Part shown: positions 4,287-11,417 of the stretch, one piece after another | How the letters are laid out: every line of letters begins with the position of its first letter | Position numbering within the stretch: the first letter of the stretch is position 1 | Position numbers and translations under genes: made by a program | Source of the DNA: JBHIAG01 sp046758465 | Lineage (GTDB): Bacteria; Acidobacteriota; Terriglobia; Acidiferrales; 2-02-FULL-67-57 | NCBI GenBank assembly: GCA_046758465.1 | Contig: JBHIAG010000060.1 | Coordinates: 1 to 13,295 of the forward strand | Direction of reading: 5' to 3' | DNA: 13,295 bases | Notes under the pieces: model-generated | Seen by the model: only the letters and a program-made list of their open reading frames with translations | Databases searched by the model: none | What the model was told of the DNA's origin: nothing

Positions 4287-6242
4287 ATGTGTGGCATAGT
4301 TGCTTACATTGGGAAAAAGCCGGTGGTACCCGTCTTGCTGGAGGGGTTGAAGCGGCTGGAGTACCGCGGCTACGACTCGGCGGGCATCGCGGTGGTGGGC
4401 GGCAAGGGCGAGCTGGAAATCCGGCGCTGCCAGGGCAAGCTGCACCAGCTCGAAGAAGCGATTCGCCTGCGGCCGCTGGATGGCGTCTACGGGGTCGGGC
4501 ACACGCGCTGGGCGACGCACGGCCGTCCCACCGAAGAGAACGCGCACCCGCACCGCGACTGCCGGGGCAACATCGTGGTTGTCCACAACGGCATCATCGA
4601 AAACTACCTCGAGCTGAAGCAGCAGCTCACCGCCGAGGGTCACAGGTTCGTCACCGACACCGACACCGAGGTGATTGCCCATCTGATTGAGAAGTACAGC
4701 TATGAACCTCAGGGGCTCAAGCCCCACTCTATTCCTGGCCGTGATGCCGCAGCTAAAGCTGCGACCCACAAAACACCGCGGGCGAAGGCGGGCGCGAGCG
4801 AGGCGCGGCCGTTGGAGGAGGCGGTGCGCCGCGCCGTCGCCCACTTGAGCGGTGTCTTTGCCGTCGCGGTCCTCTCGCGGCGCGACCGCGGCAAAATCAT
4901 CGCCGTACGCTCGGGGCCGCCGGCGGTCATCGGCCTGGGCCAGGACGAGTATTTCGTCGCCAGCGACATCCCCGCCATCCTCTACCATACGCGCGACGTC
5001 CTCTTCCTGGCCGACGGCGACCTGGCCATTCTCACCCCCGACGGCGTGCGCCTCATGGACTTCGACGGCCAGCCCGTGACCCGCGACATCACCCACATCA
5101 CCTGGGACCCCATCCAGGCCGAGAAGGCCGGCTTCAAACACTTTATGCAGAAGGAAATTTTCGAGCAGCCACGCGCGGTGCGTGACACCTTGCTGGGGCG
5201 GGTGGCACGCGACTCCGGCCAGGTGCTCCTGGACGAAATGGACATTACCCCGGAGGAATTCCGCAGCTTCGCCAACCTCAAGCTGGTGGCCTGCGGGACG
5301 AGCTGGCACGCCACGCTGGCGGGCAAATTCATGCTGGAGCGGCTGGCGCGCCTCCCCTGCGAGGTGGACTACAGCTCGGAGTACCGCTACCGCGATCCCA
5401 TCATTGACCACCGCACCCTCACCGTGGTGATCAGCCAGTCAGGGGAAACCGCCGACTCCATCGCCGCCCAGCGGCACGCCAAGCAAAAAAGGTCGAAGAC
5501 GCTTGGGATTGTGAACGTGGTGGGCTCGATGATTGCGCGCGAGGCCGATGGCACCCTCTACACGCACGCGGGGCCGGAAATCGGCGTGGCCTCGACCAAG
5601 ACCTTCACCGCCCAACTCGCCGCCCTCTATCTCCTGGCCCTCTACCTCGCCCAGGTGCGTGGCCAGCTCACCCCAGAAGCCTCCAAGCCCTACCTGGAGG
5701 AGCTGCTGAAAGTCCCCGGCAAGCTCGAGCAGATCCTCCAGCGCGACGACGAGATAGAAGAGTTGGCGCGGCGTTTCTTCCGCCACTCTGACTTTCTCTA
5801 CCTGGGCCGCGGTATCCACTACCCGATGGCGCTGGAAGGCGCGCTGAAGCTGAAAGAGATTTCCTACATTCACGCTGAGGGCTATCCGGCGGGCGAGATG
5901 AAGCACGGCCCCAACGCCTTGATTGACGAAAACCTGCTCGTGGTCGTGCTCGCCACCGTGGACCGGAGCGACCCCGAGTCGGTGACGCGCTATGAGAAGA
6001 CGGTGAGCAACATCAAAGAAGTCAAGGCACGCGATGGCATTGTCATCGCCCTGGTGAGCGAGGGCGACCAGCAGGCGCGCGCGGCAGCCGACCACGTCTT
6101 CGTCCTGCCGGCCACCCGGGAACTGCTTTCTCCCCTCTTGGAAGTCGTCCCGCTACAACTGCTGGCCTACCACATCGGGGTGCGGCGCGGCTGCGACGTG
6201 GACCAGCCCCGCAACCTCGCCAAATCCGTCACGGTGGAGTGA
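4287..6242 (+). CDS. glmS: Glucosamine-fructose-6-phosphate aminotransferase (isomerizing)
   Basis: A 651-residue cytoplasmic enzyme that converts fructose-6-phosphate and glutamine to glucosamine-6-phosphate, the first step to UDP-GlcNAc for peptidoglycan and lipid A. The N-terminal glutaminase domain starts at Cys2 (MCGIVAYIG) and has LEYRGYDSAGIAV, GHTRWATHGRPTEENAHPH and HNGIIENY. The two SIS sugar-binding domains follow: ACGTSWHA (about residue 334), SQSGETADS (about 382), GVASTKTFTAQL, then GRGIHYPMALEGALKLKEISY and EMKHGPNALID; the end is LAKSVTVE, the family's C-terminus. It is about 40 residues longer than E. coli GlmS (609), mainly because residues about 139-174 are extra low-complexity sequence encoded by palindromic repeat DNA. 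The ATG at 4287 is fixed by Cys2; GGAG at 4269-4272 is rather far upstream. Confidence 0.96.
   Translation: MCGIVAYIGKKPVVPVLLEGLKRLEYRGYDSAGIAVVGGKGELEIRRCQGKLHQLEEAIRLRPLDGVYGVGHTRWATHGRPTEENAHPHRDCRGNIVVVHNGIIENYLELKQQLTAEGHRFVTDTDTEVIAHLIEKYSYEPQGLKPHSIPGRDAAAKAATHKTPRAKAGASEARPLEEAVRRAVAHLSGVFAVAVLSRRDRGKIIAVRSGPPAVIGLGQDEYFVASDIPAILYHTRDVLFLADGDLAILTPDGVRLMDFDGQPVTRDITHITWDPIQAEKAGFKHFMQKEIFEQPRAVRDTLLGRVARDSGQVLLDEMDITPEEFRSFANLKLVACGTSWHATLAGKFMLERLARLPCEVDYSSEYRYRDPIIDHRTLTVVISQSGETADSIAAQRHAKQKRSKTLGIVNVVGSMIAREADGTLYTHAGPEIGVASTKTFTAQLAALYLLALYLAQVRGQLTPEASKPYLEELLKVPGKLEQILQRDDEIEELARRFFRHSDFLYLGRGIHYPMALEGALKLKEISYIHAEGYPAGEMKHGPNALIDENLLVVVLATVDRSDPESVTRYEKTVSNIKEVKARDGIVIALVSEGDQQARAAADHVFVLPATRELLSPLLEVVPLQLLAYHIGVRRGCDVDQPRNLAKSVTVE
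4704..4806. repeat. Repeat-derived in-frame insertion inside glmS
   Basis: Within the glutaminase domain the DNA contains GGGGC (4712-4716) / GCCCC (4721-4725) around TCAA, then CGCAGC (4748-4753) / GCTGCG (4758-4763) around TAAA. The segment begins with CCTCAGGGGCT, also found in the non-coding stretch at 770-780. GCAGCTAAAGCTGC and the GGCTAAAGCC at 1861-1870 share the GCTAAAGC core. It encodes roughly residues 139-174, a stretch rich in A, K, P and G without counterpart in other GlmS proteins. The reading frame is kept. Confidence 0.65.
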
Positions 6243-6271
6243 CGGGCAAACACGCATCCTCTGCCGCTGCA

Positions 6272-7312
6272 TCACTCCTGGGCCGCCAGCGCGGCAACCT
6301 CTGCCTGGAAGCGCTCTCGCAGGCGACGCTGGAGTGCTGGCTCGCAGAACGCCGATTCGAATCCTATCTCGGCGATGCGAATGAGTTGTCTGCGGGTCAG
6401 CCCGAGCGCGCGGGCGCGGGCGTACTCTTGGTTGAGCGAGGTCTCGAACAGCCCGGGATCGTCGGTGTTGAGCGTGACGCGCAGCCCGCGGCGCACGTAG
6501 TCAGCCACAGGATGGGCCGCGAGTTCCTCGGCGCCGGTCTGCTGCCGCAATGCACCCGTCCGCTGGTTGCTGGTCAAACATACTTCCAGCGGGATTTGCT
6601 CCTGGCGCAGATGGTGGAGCAAGTCGGGATCGCGAAACGCCGCCAAGCCGTGCCCGATGCGCTCGGCCCCTAAGGCACGCAGGGCGCCCCAAATATGTTC
6701 CGGCCCGCCGGTTTCCCCGGCGTGGATGGTGACGTGCAAGCCGTGTGCGCGCACCAGCTCGAAGGCCTCACCGAACAACTCCGGCGGACCCTGCTGCTCG
6801 TCACCCCCAATGCCGAAGGCCACCACCCCCGCCTCTTTCCAACTCACGGCCGTGCGCGCCACGTCGAGGACGTGCCCAGGGCCCAACTGGCGGATGGCAT
6901 CGAAGACCCACGTGACCTCGACCGGGAATTCCTGCCGCGCCTTCTCGTAGGCTTCCCGCAGGGCGACGAAGATGGCGTCAAGGTCTTGCCGCTTCCAGAG
7001 CACGACGCCGGCGGCCAGCGTGATCTCGGCGTAGAGTACGTTCTGCTCCGCGAGCCGCCGCAGCAGCCGCCGCAGCAGGAAGGCGTAGTCTTCGGGCTGA
7101 CGCAGCAGCTCAGTTACCCACTGGAAGGCTTTCAGGAAGCCGAGGAAGTCGGTGTAGGCATAGCGGGCCTGGACGCGTTCGAGCGTCACTCGGCGGAGAC
7201 CATTGCGATGGGCGAGTTCGAGCGCAGTCTCGGGCTCCACCGCTCCTTCCAAGTGCAGGTGGAGCTCGGCTTTTGGCAAGCGCGCGATCCACGCGGGGAC
7301 TTCGACCGGCAT
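6272..7312 (-). CDS. add: Adenosine deaminase-family protein
   Basis: A 346-residue metal-dependent deaminase of the amidohydrolase superfamily, which turns adenosine into inosine or acts on related aminopurine compounds. Visible catalytic marks: AELHLHLEGA (metal ligands H18, H20), IHAGETGG (H197, E200), ERIGHG (H221) and TLNTDDPG (D284, D285), in the usual order and spacing. LTSNQRTGA is also family-typical. The ATG at 7312 has AAGGGA just upstream, and the preceding gene ends 14 bases before it, so the two are probably cotranscribed. It converges on glmS with only 29 bases between stops. In bacteria with the futalosine menaquinone route, a member of this family deaminates aminodeoxyfutalosine, so that role is a real alternative to adenosine deamination. 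Confidence 0.87.
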   Translation of the reverse strand: MPVEVPAWIARLPKAELHLHLEGAVEPETALELAHRNGLRRVTLERVQARYAYTDFLGFLKAFQWVTELLRQPEDYAFLLRRLLRRLAEQNVLYAEITLAAGVVLWKRQDLDAIFVALREAYEKARQEFPVEVTWVFDAIRQLGPGHVLDVARTAVSWKEAGVVAFGIGGDEQQGPPELFGEAFELVRAHGLHVTIHAGETGGPEHIWGALRALGAERIGHGLAAFRDPDLLHHLRQEQIPLEVCLTSNQRTGALRQQTGAEELAAHPVADYVRRGLRVTLNTDDPGLFETSLNQEYARARALGLTRRQLIRIAEIGFESAFCEPALQRRLRERFQAEVAALAAQE

Positions 7313-7326
7313 CGTCCCTTGCAGGC

Positions 7327-8178
7327 TCAGCGGGGCAGCGCGGGGCTGCCGGCGTTGAGCCAGGCCGTGTACCAGTAGGAACCGATGTTCTGGCTGGCCT
7401 GCGAGAGCTGGCGGATCAGCACCGCCCCAATCTGGTCGTAGAAGCTGTCGTAGTAGGCGTCGTTGTAGGTGGGCTGCTCGGCCCGTGCCCGGCTGTCGGC
7501 GAGCAGGATGTTGTCCACCCAGGTGTGCGCCTCCAGCAGCATGGTGAAGGCGTACTCGGTGGGGGTTTCGATCTTGAAGGCGCCGCTGGGCCGGATGATG
7601 AAGAACATCTGGTAGCGCTCCACCAGGCTGCGTGCATAGCGGGCATCCACACCCGGTTGGCGGGAGCGGCTGCCGTCGAAGTTCAGTGTGGTGTTAAAGG
7701 GATCGTGCGCCTCGGCGACGTAGTGAGCCAAGATGGCCGCCTGGCGCATGATGGCCTCTACGTTGCCGACCCGGAAGGCTTCCTGCAAGCGCTCGCAGGA
7801 GCGGTTGATCTGCCAGGGCAATGTGCCCTGCGAGGTCAGCCTCCGCTCGCTGTGTTTGCGGACGGCGGCCTCGTAGTTTCGCGGCAAGGCGGTGAAGGGA
7901 TACTCGCCGTAGGCGTCGAGGTGAAGGTAACCGTGGTGGAGTTGCTTGCGGTCAGCGCCATCCCACTGGCTGGGGTCGCTGGCGAGGGCGACGATGCGCC
8001 GGCGATGCGCCCGGAAGAAGCCCTGGAGAGCAAACGGCAACGCGTCGACGGCTCTGGCAGTCACCAGCCGTTGGCCCGTGGGCTCCCAGGCGGCGCCGGG
8101 CGCGACGCACACCAGCGTCAGCAGCAGCGGGAGCAGGCGGGAGCTCCTGGGAGCGCGTTGCGGGCGTCTCGGAGTCAC
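7327..8178 (-). CDS. Exported S1/P1-nuclease / phospholipase C-like protein
   Basis: A 283-residue protein with an N-terminal arginine-rich stretch, a hydrophobic core and likely cleavage after PGAA at residue 30, exposing Trp31. In zinc-dependent phospholipase C and S1/P1 nucleases the mature N-terminal Trp itself binds zinc, and the ILAHYVAEAHDPFN motif (H152, E156, H158) followed by NFDG matches that superfamily. A HHGYLHLD segment (H81, H82, H86) fits another ligand region. Several positions usually occupied by ligands are changed: Gln36 where the first His is expected, Asn162 for the QPLH histidine, Asp178 and Ala182 for the later His and Asp. It may be a degenerate or altered-metal member. 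The start is GTG at 8178 with GAGGA about 11 bases upstream. The deaminase gene follows after 14 bases. Confidence 0.68.
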   Translation of the reverse strand: MTPRRPQRAPRSSRLLPLLLTLVCVAPGAAWEPTGQRLVTARAVDALPFALQGFFRAHRRRIVALASDPSQWDGADRKQLHHGYLHLDAYGEYPFTALPRNYEAAVRKHSERRLTSQGTLPWQINRSCERLQEAFRVGNVEAIMRQAAILAHYVAEAHDPFNTTLNFDGSRSRQPGVDARYARSLVERYQMFFIIRPSGAFKIETPTEYAFTMLLEAHTWVDNILLADSRARAEQPTYNDAYYDSFYDQIGAVLIRQLSQASQNIGSYWYTAWLNAGSPALPR

Positions 8179-8344
8179 GGGAGCCGCATCCTCGGGCCTC
8201 TTACGTCTGGCAGAGTTCGCTGCGCTTGCGACTGTAGGTGAAGATGGCCAGACGAGTCGCGCGCTACACTGGAAACTACAGCCACCTTCCTAAGGGTAAG
8301 GAAGTCATCCGGATTACGCAACTGAGAATGCCAGCGTTGTCCGC
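8179..8344. other. Gap between the helicase and the S1/P1-like gene
   Basis: Both flanking genes are on the minus strand. The 166 bases hold no plausible gene. One inverted repeat, CTTCCT (8286-8291) / AGGAAG (8299-8304), lacks a T run on the minus strand, so it is at best a weak terminator for the helicase. The GTG-initiated gene probably has its own promoter here, but I cannot place it. Confidence 0.45.
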
Positions 8345-10597
8345 TCAGGCGCTGGCGTCGAGGTCGACCCGCTCCAGGCCGGCATAGCGTTCGACCAGCT
8401 TCTTGCGCCCATAGCCGGGAAAGCTGACCGTAATCTTCGAGTCTGAGCCGGTGCCTTCAACCGCCACCACCGTGCCCACGCCGAAGCGCGCGTGTCGCAC
8501 CACGCAGCCCAGCGGGAAGCGGGCATGGGCGACGTGCCGTCCGGGCAGGTTCGTGACAAATCGCGCCGGGGCTTCTGTCCCCCCCTTCTTTCTCGGTCTG
8601 TGCCGGCCCTGGCGGCGGGCCCGCCGGGGTTGCCAGCGCAGTTCCTCACCCGGTTCGTAGTGCCACTCGCCCGCCGCCTGCGCTTCGCCGGGTGCGCCGA
8701 GACGCTCCAGCAGCTCGGCGGAGATTTCCTCTAGGAAGCGCGAGGGGTCGTTCTCGTCAGACTCCTCGCGGCTCCAGCCGCGGCGGCGCCGCGACCGCGT
8801 CAGATAGAGCTCGTTCTGCGCCCGCGTCATCCCCACGTAGCAGAGCCGCCGCTCTTCCTCAATCGCCGCCTCGCTCGTGAGCGAGCGCACGTGGGGAAAG
8901 ACGCCCTCTTCGAGTCCGGTCAGAAACACCACGGAAAACTCGGTGCCCTTGGCACTGTGCAGCGTCAGCAGCGTTACGGGGGAGGTCGCGTCGTAGTCGT
9001 CGGCGTCGGAGACCAGCGCCGCCCGGTCGAGGAACTCTTCCGGGGTTTCGCCGCGTTCCTCGCTTTCTTCAGCAGCGCGGATGAGTTCCCACAGGTTTTC
9101 GAGCCGCCCGAGGGCCTCCTCGGTGCCGGCCTGGCGCAGCTTGTCCTCCCAGCCGCTCTCTCGCACGACGAAGCGCAGCACGGCGCTCAGCGGGTTGTGT
9201 CCCAGTTCTTCCCGCACCCGCTCGATGAACTCGCGGAAGCCAGCCAGGGCTTTCGCCGTGCGCATGGAGGCATCCGCGGCCACAGCTTCGAGTGCTTTCC
9301 ACAGCGACACCCCCTGCGTCTGGGCGCAGGCGACAAGCGCCTCGCTTGTCGCCGTGCCCAGGCCGCGCGGCGGCACGTTCAGGATGCGCAGCAAGCTCAG
9401 GTTGTCGGCGGGATTGCGCGCCAGGCGGAGGTAGGCCAGCACGGCTTTCACCTCAGCCCGCTTGTAGAAGCTGAATCCGCCGACGACGCGATAGGGAATC
9501 GCGTAGCGGCGCAATGCTTCTTCGAACAGCCGCGACTGGGCATTGGTGCGGTAGAGCACCGCGAGCCGCGCGCGCGGCTGCGTGCGCTGGTACTGCCAGA
9601 TGGTTTCGGCCACGAACTGGCTCTCGGCGGTCGGCCGCTCGGCTTGGTAGAGTTTGGCCTTCGGGCCTTCGCGGCGCTCGCTCCAGAGCACCTTGCCTTT
9701 GCGCGTGCGGTTGTGGCTGATGAGGGCCGTGGCCGCCGCGAGGATGGGCTGGGTCGAGCGGTAGTTCTGCTCGAGCAGAATCACCCGCGTGCCCGGAAAG
9801 TCCTGCTCGAAGCGGAAGATGTTGCCGTAGTCAGCGCCGCGCCAGCCGTAAATGGACTGGTCTTCGTCGCCCACCACGCACAGGTTCCGGTGGGCTCCGG
9901 TCAGCAGGCGCAGCAGCTCGTACTGCGGCCGGTTCGTGTCCTGGTATTCATCCACCTGCAGGTAGCGAAAGCGCTGGTGGTAGCGCTGGCGAACCTCGGA
10001 CTGCGTGCCGAGCAACGCCACCGCGCGCAGCAGCAGGTCGTCGAAGTCAAGCGCCCCGACGGCGGCCAGGCCCTGCGCGTAGCGCTCGAACACCGGTGCC
10101 AATTCGCGCTCCTTGGGGTTGTTGCTCGCGGCCCACTGGGCGGGTGTCGCACCCGCGGTCTTGGCGCGGCTGATGCGCTCCAGCACGCTGCGCGACGTCC
10201 AAGCGGTTGGATCAACGCCAATCTCTTTCAGCGCCTGCCGCACCAAGCGTTCCTGGTCTTCGTCGTCGTAGATGGTGAAGTCGCGCGGCAGGCCCGCCGC
10301 AGCCGCCTCGCGCCGCAGCAGCCGCGCGCAGAACGAGTGAAAGGTTGAGATCCAAGCAGGCTGCAACGTGCCCACCAGCCGCTGGACGCGCTCCCGCATC
10401 TCGTCGGCGGCCTTATTGGTGAAGGTGACAGCCAGGATTTCTTCGGGCCGGGCCTTGCCTTGCTCGAGCAGGTAGGCAACACGGTAGATGATGACGCGAG
10501 TCTTGCCGCTGCCGGCTCCGGCCAGCACCAGCACCGGCCCTTCGGCGGCGGTCACCGCCTCACGCTGCGCAGGATTCAACGCCTCGAGAAGCGACAT
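8345..10597 (-). CDS. pcrA: ATP-dependent DNA helicase PcrA/UvrD
   Basis: A 750-residue superfamily 1A helicase, 3'-5' in this family, acting in nucleotide excision repair, mismatch repair or removal of RecA and stalled RNA polymerase. Motifs in order: LNPAQREAV (Q motif), GAGSGKT (residues 27-33), AVTFTNKAADEM, TFHSFCARLLR, VDEYQDTN (215-222), VVGDEDQSIYGWRGAD (241-256), QNYRST (277-282), VTLLTLHSAKGTEFSVVFLTGLEEG quoted here only as LTLHSAKG, and RRLCYVGMTRAQ. The C-terminus FPLGCVVRHARFGVGTV...GLERV is the Tudor-like tail typical of PcrA. All catalytic motifs are intact. ATG at 10597 has no clear Shine-Dalgarno. The upstream exported-protein gene ends 35 bases before it, so the pair may be cotranscribed. 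Pcr A versus UvrD naming is a matter of lineage. Confidence 0.95.
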   Translation of the reverse strand: MSLLEALNPAQREAVTAAEGPVLVLAGAGSGKTRVIIYRVAYLLEQGKARPEEILAVTFTNKAADEMRERVQRLVGTLQPAWISTFHSFCARLLRREAAAAGLPRDFTIYDDEDQERLVRQALKEIGVDPTAWTSRSVLERISRAKTAGATPAQWAASNNPKERELAPVFERYAQGLAAVGALDFDDLLLRAVALLGTQSEVRQRYHQRFRYLQVDEYQDTNRPQYELLRLLTGAHRNLCVVGDEDQSIYGWRGADYGNIFRFEQDFPGTRVILLEQNYRSTQPILAAATALISHNRTRKGKVLWSERREGPKAKLYQAERPTAESQFVAETIWQYQRTQPRARLAVLYRTNAQSRLFEEALRRYAIPYRVVGGFSFYKRAEVKAVLAYLRLARNPADNLSLLRILNVPPRGLGTATSEALVACAQTQGVSLWKALEAVAADASMRTAKALAGFREFIERVREELGHNPLSAVLRFVVRESGWEDKLRQAGTEEALGRLENLWELIRAAEESEERGETPEEFLDRAALVSDADDYDATSPVTLLTLHSAKGTEFSVVFLTGLEEGVFPHVRSLTSEAAIEEERRLCYVGMTRAQNELYLTRSRRRRGWSREESDENDPSRFLEEISAELLERLGAPGEAQAAGEWHYEPGEELRWQPRRARRQGRHRPRKKGGTEAPARFVTNLPGRHVAHARFPLGCVVRHARFGVGTVVAVEGTGSDSKITVSFPGYGRKKLVERYAGLERVDLDASA

Positions 10598-10632
10598 AAG
10601 GATGCCCGAGAGAGCGTCATTCTATCGCAGGC

Positions 10633-11370
10633 TCAAGGAATCACGTAGTGTGATTGGCAGGGTTGTCTTGATTCTTCGAACCCTTCAACCAAGCAACCCT
10701 CAGTGCTCGGCCCCGAAGCTTCGGGGGCTTTCAATTCCACCTCGAAAAACAGCAACGGCTCCTCGCCCGGCAGGCGTACGACCTCCGGCAGATAGAGGCG
10801 TGCGCGGGCAAGCTCGAGCGGCAGCGTGCCCGGGTCAAAGTAGAGGAAACCGCGGGCACGGCCACCGGCGGGAATCACCGCCAGCCGCATGCGTTGGCTG
10901 CGCAGTGCCGCCTCGAGCCCTTCGCGGGCGGTGCGTTGCTTGTCGCGCGGCAACCGCTTGCTCTGCTCTGGCCAGGGCCGCTTCGATCTGATTTTGGGCG
11001 GCGGGTAGAGCTGCCAGGCGATGCGTTCGGGCTCGATCTGCTCGAACTTCTCCTCACCGCTCAGCAGGACGGCGCGCGCCCAGGCCACGCGCACGGACTC
11101 GGCGCGCTCGTTCACAATCAGGATTTCCACCGCAACGATGCCCGCGGCCAGCAGCGGATGCGTGCCAAAGCGCGCCTTCAGCTCCGCCGCTTGCAGGTAG
11201 AGTTTGGCCGCGAGCGTGACCCCTTCGTGCGCATCCCGCGCAGCGTACTCTGCCGGGTCAAGCTGCGCCGCAGGCGGCCCTTGCGCCCCGCCCCCTCCCG
11301 CAGAGCGGGACGCAGCCACGGACGCCACCGCCAGCAGCAGCGCCAGCACGAGTTCCCCTGAAGGCCTCAT
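10633..11370 (-). CDS. Exported protein of unknown function
   Basis: A 245-residue protein that I do not recognise. Residues 1-20 (MRPSGELVLALLLAVASVAA) form a signal peptide, followed by a Gly/Ala/Pro-rich stretch to about 36. The body alternates hydrophobic strands (IVAVEILIVNERAESVRVAWARAVL, cited by positions about 78-102; RGFLYFDPGTLPLE at about 173-186; EPLLFFEVEL at about 204-213) in a way suggesting a beta-sandwich, with a basic helix-like segment at 127-160. A TonB-like or lipoprotein signature is absent. The last 30 residues are encoded by DNA that includes a perfect 16-bp palindrome (10711-10726), so the native end may have been altered by repeat sequence. Start ATG at 11370 lies only a few bases from a possible minus-strand -10 box. 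The helicase gene follows after 35 bases. Confidence 0.7.
   Translation of the reverse strand: MRPSGELVLALLLAVASVAASRSAGGGGAQGPPAAQLDPAEYAARDAHEGVTLAAKLYLQAAELKARFGTHPLLAAGIVAVEILIVNERAESVRVAWARAVLLSGEEKFEQIEPERIAWQLYPPPKIRSKRPWPEQSKRLPRDKQRTAREGLEAALRSQRMRLAVIPAGGRARGFLYFDPGTLPLELARARLYLPEVVRLPGEEPLLFFEVELKAPEASGPSTEGCLVEGFEESRQPCQSHYVIP
10711..10726. repeat. Perfect 16-bp palindrome in the 3' end of the exported-protein gene
   Basis: CCCCGAAGCTTCGGGG is a complete palindrome. It differs by one base from the core of the stem-loop between the two glmS starts (4237-4252). It encodes residues 216-220 (PEASG) of the exported protein, so it lies within the reading frame. Confidence 0.6.
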
Positions 11371-11377
11371 CGCTCTG

Positions 11378-11390
11378 GGCTATAATAGCC
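11378..11390. promoter_or_regulatory. Symmetrical -10 element shared by divergent genes
   Basis: GGCTATAATAGCC is an odd-length perfect palindrome containing TATAAT (11381-11386) on the plus strand and TATTAT (11387-11382) on the minus strand. On the plus strand a start near 11393 would give waaA a leader of about 25 bases. On the minus strand a start near 11375 would be only about five bases from the ATG at 11370, nearly leaderless. No good -35 hexamer is seen 16-18 bases away on the plus strand (CTGAAG at 11358-11363). The perfect -10 in a GC-rich 47-base divergent gap makes it a good candidate. Confidence 0.55.
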
Positions 11391-11417
11391 AGTTTCATCT
11401 CCGGGACGCGATCCGCG

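Noticed and set aside
4254..5411. A 385-codon minus-strand frame opposite glmS
   Set aside because: glmS is unmistakable on the plus strand; this is an antisense shadow rich in Val, Ala and Gly.
6243..6271. A shared bidirectional terminator between convergent glmS and the deaminase gene
   Set aside because: The 29-base gap shows no stable inverted repeat or T run; termination there, if any, must overlap coding sequence or use Rho.
8891..10348. A 485-codon plus-strand frame opposite the helicase gene
   Set aside because: All helicase motifs lie on the minus strand; the plus frame has no recognisable domain and simply lacks stops because of base composition.
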